Source of the DNA: CBDBZL01 sp031399025
GTDB taxonomy: Bacteria > Pseudomonadota > Alphaproteobacteria > Sphingomonadales > Sphingomonadaceae
Assembly: GCA_031399025.1 (NCBI GenBank)
Contig: JANNOJ010000018.1
Span: forward strand, 1-18,010
Direction: 5' to 3'
DNA: 18,010 bases
Below, in pieces: positions 13,824 to 18,010 of this stretch; position 1 is the stretch's first letter; every line of letters starts with the position of its first letter. The notes under the pieces are model-generated. The model was not told the DNA's origin. It ran no database searches and saw only the letters and a list, made by a program, of their open reading frames with translations. A program made the position numbers and the translations under genes.

Positions 13824-14849
13824 TCAATCCCGCGCCAGCCAGTCGAACGCCGGCAGGTTCTTGGCGCGCAGCCAATCCGGGTTGTAGAGCGTCGAGAGAT
13901 AGCGAAATCCGGTGTCGCACAGGATCGTCACGACGCGCGGTGCCGAGCGGCCGTCGGCGACCAGCTGCCGCCCCAGCGCCACCGCACCCGCGACATTGAT
14001 CCCGCTCGACAGGCCCAGACACAGCCCTTCCTCGCGCAGCAGCCGCGCCACCCATTCGAGCCCCTCGGCATCGGAGATGCGAAACTGCGTGTCGATCGGC
14101 GCGCCTTCGAGATTGCCGGTGATCCGCCCTTGGCCGATGCCCTCGGCGACCGACGTGCCCTCGGCCTGCAATTCACCGCGGGCGTAGTAGGAATAGAGCG
14201 CCGCGCCGTGCGGATCGGTGAGCGCGATCACGACCGCCTCGTCGCGCGCCTTGAGACCCAGCCCGACCCCGGCGATCGTCCCGCCGGTCCCCGCGGCGCA
14301 GGTGAAGCCGTCGATCCGGCCCTCCATCTGCTCCCAGATTTCGACGGCGGTGGTCTCGATATGTGCGCGGCGGTTGGCGATATTGTCGAACTGACCCGCC
14401 CAGACCGCGCCCGGCGTCTCCTCGGCCAGCCGCCGGCTGGTGTGAACGAAATGATTGCAATCGGAGTATTTGGTCGGCGGCACGAGTACCAGCTCCGCCC
14501 CGAGCGCGCGCAGCGTGTCCATCTTTTCGCGGCTCTGATTGTCGGGCATCACGATGACGCAGGTGTAGCCGAGCGCGTTGCACACCAGCGCCAGACCGAT
14601 CCCGGTGTTGCCCGCGGTCCCCTCCACCACGCAGCCGCCCGGCCGAAGCTCGCCGCGGCTTTCGGCGTCGCGCACGATGCCCAGCGCGGCGCGGTCCTTG
14701 ACGCTGGCGCCCGGGTTCAGGAATTCGCATTTGCCGTAGATGTCGCAACCCGCCTCTGTGCTCGGTCCGACAAGACGGACCAACGGCGTGTTGCCGATAA
14801 GGTCGAGCATGTGCTCGCGTGCCGGGGGAGTCAGGGGAGCCGGGGCCAT
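13824..14849 (-). CDS. Cysteine synthase (CysK family, PLP-dependent)
   Basis: Cytoplasmic fold-type II PLP enzyme; the closest role is formation of L-cysteine from O-acetylserine and sulfide. The 341-residue protein has GNTPLVRL (19-26), NPGASVKDRAAL with the PLP-binding Lys51, the substrate loop EGTAGNTGIGLA, the phosphate-binding GTGGTIAGV, and the C-terminal GLSSGINVAGAVALG. The sequence follows the cysteine synthase A group and has no regulatory CBS or other extra domain. The start is the ATG giving MAPAPLTPPAREHMLDLIG; a TTG twelve codons upstream and an internal ATG (MLDLIGNTPL) are alternatives, and no strong Shine-Dalgarno decides. It lies 42 bases after the ferredoxin gene on the same strand. 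A cystathionine beta-synthase or O-phosphoserine sulfhydrylase activity cannot be excluded from sequence alone. Confidence 0.9.
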   Translation of the reverse strand: MAPAPLTPPAREHMLDLIGNTPLVRLVGPSTEAGCDIYGKCEFLNPGASVKDRAALGIVRDAESRGELRPGGCVVEGTAGNTGIGLALVCNALGYTCVIVMPDNQSREKMDTLRALGAELVLVPPTKYSDCNHFVHTSRRLAEETPGAVWAGQFDNIANRRAHIETTAVEIWEQMEGRIDGFTCAAGTGGTIAGVGLGLKARDEAVVIALTDPHGAALYSYYARGELQAEGTSVAEGIGQGRITGNLEGAPIDTQFRISDAEGLEWVARLLREEGLCLGLSSGINVAGAVALGRQLVADGRSAPRVVTILCDTGFRYLSTLYNPDWLRAKNLPAFDWLARD

Positions 14850-14891
14850 CACGCGGCTGTTAGGCGCTGCAAGCTGAACCGCCAAACAACA

Positions 14892-15209
14892 TCAATCTTC
14901 CGGCGCGATAGTAACCCTCAGTCCGTCCAGATCGCCGCTGAAGGGAAGCTGGCAAGACAAGCGCGAGGTGGCGACGCGATGGTGGGAGGATTCGAGCAAA
15001 TCGTCCTCGTCCTCGCTCATCGCCGGCAGCTTGTCGGCGAAGGCCGGATCGACATGGACGTGGCAGGTGGCGCAGGAACAGCACCCGCCGCACAGCGCCA
15101 GCAACTCGTCGAAACCGTTGTCGCGGATCGCCTCCATCACCGTCAGCCCATCACCCACGTCGATCTCCGACGTCTCGCCGCTGCGGGTGGTGACGGTCAG
15201 TCTGGGCAT
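14892..15209 (-). CDS. [2Fe-2S] ferredoxin, putidaredoxin/adrenodoxin type
   Basis: Small electron-transfer protein (105 residues). The cluster ligands are visible as Cys40, Cys46, Cys49 and Cys86 in the pattern C-x5-C-x2-C-x36-C, within CGGCCSCATCHVHV and later SRLSCQL. This spacing, the CATCHV segment, the acidic MSEDEDDLLE helix and the DGLRVTI end resemble putidaredoxin-like ferredoxins, which usually serve cytochrome P450s, more than the Isc housekeeping ferredoxin. Two further cysteines (43 and 44) sit inside the cluster loop, which is unusual. The start is the ATG giving MPRLTVTTRSGE, supported by AGGAG nine bases upstream; an earlier in-frame ATG nine codons upstream would place that site inside the gene. 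It heads the minus-strand group with cysteine synthase and is divergent from the glycosylase gene. No P450 or ferredoxin reductase is in the window. Confidence 0.93.
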   Translation of the reverse strand: MPRLTVTTRSGETSEIDVGDGLTVMEAIRDNGFDELLALCGGCCSCATCHVHVDPAFADKLPAMSEDEDDLLESSHHRVATSRLSCQLPFSGDLDGLRVTIAPED

Positions 15210-15218
15210 TGTGCAAGG

Positions 15219-15223
15219 CTCCT
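15219..15223 (-). promoter_or_regulatory. Ribosome-binding site that sets the ferredoxin start
   Basis: AGGAG on the minus strand lies nine bases before the ATG at 15209. It lies inside the reading frame of the longer version starting at 15236, and so favours the shorter protein. Confidence 0.75.
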
Positions 15224-15291
15224 GTGGTGCGCCCATAGTAAGGCTTGGCGCGGGCTGCTAGCACGCGGCCAGTATTTGGCAAGGAACTCGG

Positions 15292-15909
15292 ATGGGGCTG
15301 ACGGCAGATCAATTGCGCGACGGGCTCGACGCCATCGCCGCGATCGAGCCGGGCATCGCGCGGGCGCTGGCCGCGGCCGGCTATCCCGAACCGCGGATCC
15401 GCGCGACCGGTTACCAGACCTTGCTGCGGACCATCGTCGGCCAGCAGGTCTCGGTCGCGGCGGCGGCTTCGGTCTGGACCAAGCTGGTGGCCGAGCTGGG
15501 CGAAGACACCCCCACGCACGCGCTGCTGGCATGCGATTTCGACACGCTGCGCGCCTGCGGGTTGTCGCGCCAGAAACAAGGCTATGCCCGCAGCCTGTGC
15601 GCGCTGGTCGAGGCCGGCGAGCTCGACTTTGCCGCCCTGCCCGCCGACGACGAGGAAGCCATCGAGCGGCTCACTCTGATCAAAGGCATCGGCCGGTGGT
15701 CCGCCGAAATCTACTTGCTGTTCGCCGAAGGGCGCCCCGATATCTGGCCGGCGGGCGATCTGGCGGTCCAGGCCGGACTCGCCAAAATTCTCGAGCTCGA
15801 CGCGCGGCCCGACGAGAAGGCGACCCGCGCCCGCGCCGAGCCGTGGCGGCCCTATCGCGGGGCGGCGGCGATCTTCACCTGGCATTGCTACAACAATCCC
15901 GCGCTTTGA
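15292..15909 (+). CDS. DNA-3-methyladenine glycosylase II-like (AlkA-type, HhH-GPD)
   Basis: Base-excision repair glycosylase that removes alkylated bases such as 3-methyladenine from DNA. The 205-residue protein is a single HhH-GPD domain: GYQTLLRTIVGQQVSVAAAASVW (42-64) is the conserved N-terminal part, and LIKGIGRWSAEIYLLFAEGRPDIWPAGDLAVQ holds the helix-hairpin-helix with Lys131 and the catalytic Asp156 in GDLAVQ. It lacks a Cys-rich C-terminal iron-sulfur motif, which separates it from Nth and MutY. It also lacks the Ada or N-terminal AlkA domain, giving the short form common in alphaproteobacteria. The ATG follows AAGGA at a suitable distance. It is divergent from the ferredoxin gene, with an 82-base intergenic region, and its stop is 77 bases before the peptidase gene. 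Confidence 0.92.
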   Translation: MGLTADQLRDGLDAIAAIEPGIARALAAAGYPEPRIRATGYQTLLRTIVGQQVSVAAAASVWTKLVAELGEDTPTHALLACDFDTLRACGLSRQKQGYARSLCALVEAGELDFAALPADDEEAIERLTLIKGIGRWSAEIYLLFAEGRPDIWPAGDLAVQAGLAKILELDARPDEKATRARAEPWRPYRGAAAIFTWHCYNNPAL

Positions 15910-15972
15910 GCCGACATTCGTCGACTTATCCTTGCCTTACCCCGGCGGCCCTGCGATCCAGCAAGCCGTTAC

Positions 15973-15979
15973 AGGGGAG
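15973..15979 (+). promoter_or_regulatory. Strong ribosome-binding site of the S9 peptidase gene
   Basis: AGGGGAG lies seven bases before the ATG at 15987. It is among the clearest Shine-Dalgarno sequences in the window and fixes the start of the peptidase at the signal-peptide methionine. Confidence 0.8.
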
Positions 15980-15986
15980 ATGACAC

Positions 15987-18010
15987 ATGATCCGCAATCT
16001 GCGCACCGCACTGCTCGCTGCTGCCGCCACTATCAGCACCGCGGCCTGCACCACCATGACCGCTGACAGCCCGATGACCGCATCCGCCGCGCCACCCGCC
16101 GCCGCACCCTTCGCCGTCAACGCGCCGTTGATCCCGCGCGAGGCGCTGTTCGGGAATCCCACCAAATCGGCTGGCCAGATCAGCCCCGACGGCAAGTGGC
16201 TGAGCTGGATGGCCCCGTGGAACGGCATCATGAACGTCCACATCGCGCCCGCGACCGATCCCAACGCCGTGCGCCGCCTCACCAACATCACCGACCGGCC
16301 GCCCGCCGGCTATTTCTGGGCCCCCGACGGCAAGAGCGTGATGTATATCCAGGACAAGGGCGGGGACGAGAACTTCCTGCTCTATGGCATCGACATCGCC
16401 AGCGGGAAGGAAACCAAGCTCACCCCGTTCGAGAAGACCCGGGTCCAGGTCGTCGGCGCATCGACGATCCAGAAGGACAAGGTGCTGATCGGGCTCAACA
16501 ACCGCGATCCGCGCTATCACGATGTCCATCTGCTCGATCTCAACACCGGCAAGACGACGCTCGTGATGAAGAACGAGAGCTATGCCGGTTTCCTCGCCGA
16601 CAACAATCTGACGCTGCGCATGGCGACGCGCCCAAATGAGCAGGGCGGAACCGATTTCTTCCCCGTCGCCAATGGCAAGGTCGCCGACAAACCGATCGAG
16701 AGCACCACGCTCGACGATGCGCTGACCACCCGGCCGGCCGGTTTCACCACCGACGGCAAGACGCTGTACTGGATCGACAGCCGCGGGCGTGACACCGCCG
16801 CGCTGTTCGCGCAGGATGTCGCCACCGGCCGCAAGACGCTGATCGCCGAGAACCCCCGGGCCGACCTCGGCGGCACGCTACGCGATCCCGTAACGGGGGA
16901 GGTAAAGGCCTATTCCACTTATTACCTCCGCAACGAATGGACGGCGACCGAGCCGCGCACCCAGGCCTCGTTCGATTTCCTGCGCGGCCAGCTGCAAGGG
17001 GACTGGGGCGTCCAGTCTGGCACCGAGGACGACAGCAAATGGCTCGTCTGGAACGATCCCGTCACCGCGCCCACCCAGACCTATCTTTATGATCGCACCG
17101 CCGGAACGCTGACCCCGTTCTACACGGCCCGTCCCGAGCTAGTCGGCGCCCCGCTCCAGCCGATGCACGCGCGCGAGATCAAGGCGCGCGACGGGCTGAC
17201 GCTGCCCAGCTACCTGACCCTGCCGGCGGGCAGCGACAGCAATGCCGACGGCGTACCCGATCGCCCGGTCCCACTGGTAATGGTGGTCCATGGCGGACCG
17301 TGGGCGCGCGATGGCTATGGCTATAATTCCGCGCACCAGTGGCTGGCCAACCGGGGCTATGCGGTGATGAGCGTCAACTTCCGCGCCTCGACCGGCTTCG
17401 GCAAGAAGTTCCTCAACGCCGGCAATCTCAACTGGCGCACCACCATGCAGGACGATCTGGCCGATGCGCTGGCCTGGGCGGTGCAACAGGGGATTACCAC
17501 GCCGGACAAGGCCGCGATCATGGGCGGCAGCTACGGCGGCTATGCCGTGCTCGCCAATCTCGCCTTTTATCCCGGCCGGTTCGCCTGCGGAGTGGACATC
17601 GTCGGCCCCTCGAACCTCGAGACGCTGCTCAAGACGATTCCGCCCTATTGGGTGCCGATCGTGCGCCAGTTCCACGACCGCATGGGCAATCCCAATACGC
17701 CGGAAGGGCTGGCGCTGCTGAAGGAGCACAGTCCGCTGTACGCCGCGGACAAGATCAACAGGCCGCTGCTGATCGGCCAGGGCGCCAACGATCCGCGCGT
17801 CAACAAGGCCGAAAGCGACCAGATCGTCGCCGCGATGGAGAAGGCCAACATTCCGGTTACCTACGTCCTCTTCCCCGACGAAGGGCACGGCTTCGCCAAG
17901 CCCGCCAACAACATCGCCTTCAGCGCGGTAGCGGAGAACTTCCTCGCCCCGTGCCTGGGCGGTCGAGCCGAACCGATCGGCGATGCCGTGAGCAAGTCGA
18001 CCGCGCAGAT
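15987..18010 (+). CDS. S9 family prolyl oligopeptidase-type peptidase, exported (runs off right edge)
   Basis: Serine peptidase with an N-terminal beta-propeller and a C-terminal alpha/beta-hydrolase domain; such enzymes cleave short peptides, often after proline or as acyl-aminoacyl/dipeptidyl peptidases. The first 674 codons are present. The N-terminus MIRNLRTALLAAAATISTAAC is a signal sequence, and Cys21 may be a lipidation site, though the box TAAC is not ideal. Propeller repeats such as ISPDGKWLSWMAP, WAPDGKSVMYIQD and TTDGKTLYWID follow. The catalytic domain starts near VPLVMVVHGGPWARD. The triad is complete: Ser515 in GGSYGG, Asp602 in GANDPRV and His634 in DEGHGF. Since the histidine is already passed, only a short C-terminal tail is missing. 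The sequence suits a periplasmic or envelope enzyme that recycles peptides; the exact specificity cannot be read from sequence. It is 77 bases downstream of the glycosylase gene. Confidence 0.93.
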   Translation, partial: MIRNLRTALLAAAATISTAACTTMTADSPMTASAAPPAAAPFAVNAPLIPREALFGNPTKSAGQISPDGKWLSWMAPWNGIMNVHIAPATDPNAVRRLTNITDRPPAGYFWAPDGKSVMYIQDKGGDENFLLYGIDIASGKETKLTPFEKTRVQVVGASTIQKDKVLIGLNNRDPRYHDVHLLDLNTGKTTLVMKNESYAGFLADNNLTLRMATRPNEQGGTDFFPVANGKVADKPIESTTLDDALTTRPAGFTTDGKTLYWIDSRGRDTAALFAQDVATGRKTLIAENPRADLGGTLRDPVTGEVKAYSTYYLRNEWTATEPRTQASFDFLRGQLQGDWGVQSGTEDDSKWLVWNDPVTAPTQTYLYDRTAGTLTPFYTARPELVGAPLQPMHAREIKARDGLTLPSYLTLPAGSDSNADGVPDRPVPLVMVVHGGPWARDGYGYNSAHQWLANRGYAVMSVNFRASTGFGKKFLNAGNLNWRTTMQDDLADALAWAVQQGITTPDKAAIMGGSYGGYAVLANLAFYPGRFACGVDIVGPSNLETLLKTIPPYWVPIVRQFHDRMGNPNTPEGLALLKEHSPLYAADKINRPLLIGQGANDPRVNKAESDQIVAAMEKANIPVTYVLFPDEGHGFAKPANNIAFSAVAENFLAPCLGGRAEPIGDAVSKSTAQ

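Noticed and set aside
13443..15983. Plus-strand open frame of 846 codons across the lipoprotein, membrane protein, cysteine synthase, ferredoxin and glycosylase genes
   Set aside because: It is antisense to four recognisable minus-strand genes and out of frame with the glycosylase. Its translation is Arg/Ala/Gln-rich with no domain, as expected for the opposite strand of GC-rich genes.
1..18010. A defence system, mobile element, phage region or undescribed multi-gene system
   Set aside because: Nearly every gene is a recognised core or housekeeping family in a conserved order. No transposase, integrase, toxin, nuclease cassette or CRISPR repeat is visible. Only the two small envelope proteins lack an assigned function.

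Overview
This window is a chromosomal segment from a GC-rich alphaproteobacterium, most likely a member of the Sphingomonadales. That placement is an inference. It rests on the gene order of the division and cell-wall cluster, on the protein sequences (a MraZ with GYSGQAY...DKGRYVLPP, a meso-diaminopimelate-type MurE), and on interspersed repeats with the core CTGAGCTTGTCGAAG, which are widespread in sphingomonad genomes.

Most of the window (1-12353) is the dcw cluster, all on the minus strand. Reading in the direction of transcription, from right to left, the order is mraZ, rsmH, ftsL, ftsI, murE, murF, mraY, murD, ftsW, murG and murC, with murC cut by the left edge. These genes make and polymerise the peptidoglycan precursor and build the septum. 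MurC, MurD, MurE and MurF add the stem peptide in the cytoplasm, MraY and MurG make lipid I and lipid II, and FtsW with FtsI polymerise and cross-link it at the division site, supported by FtsL. MraZ is the expected repressor of the cluster and RsmH methylates 16S rRNA. Eight of the ten gene junctions overlap by 1-4 bases. The two exceptions are the junctions on either side of mraY, and each holds a different inverted repeat. A third repeat copy lies inside the first codons of rsmH.

Upstream of mraZ is a 334-base gap without a gene. It contains five GGGA(T/G) repeats at about 10-base spacing, which look like a MraZ operator next to an AT-rich candidate promoter. Further upstream (12688-15209), still on the minus strand, is a separate group of four genes: a putidaredoxin-type [2Fe-2S] ferredoxin, a cysteine synthase, a small single-pass membrane protein, and a predicted lipoprotein with a GldG/DUF4350-like look.

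On the plus strand at the right end are an AlkA-type DNA-3-methyladenine glycosylase and a secreted S9 prolyl oligopeptidase-family enzyme that runs off the right edge. I found no tRNA, rRNA, CRISPR array, transposase or phage gene. The coding content is ordinary. The points worth attention are the repeats placed within and between essential genes and the candidate MraZ operator; I do not see a previously undescribed multi-gene system.
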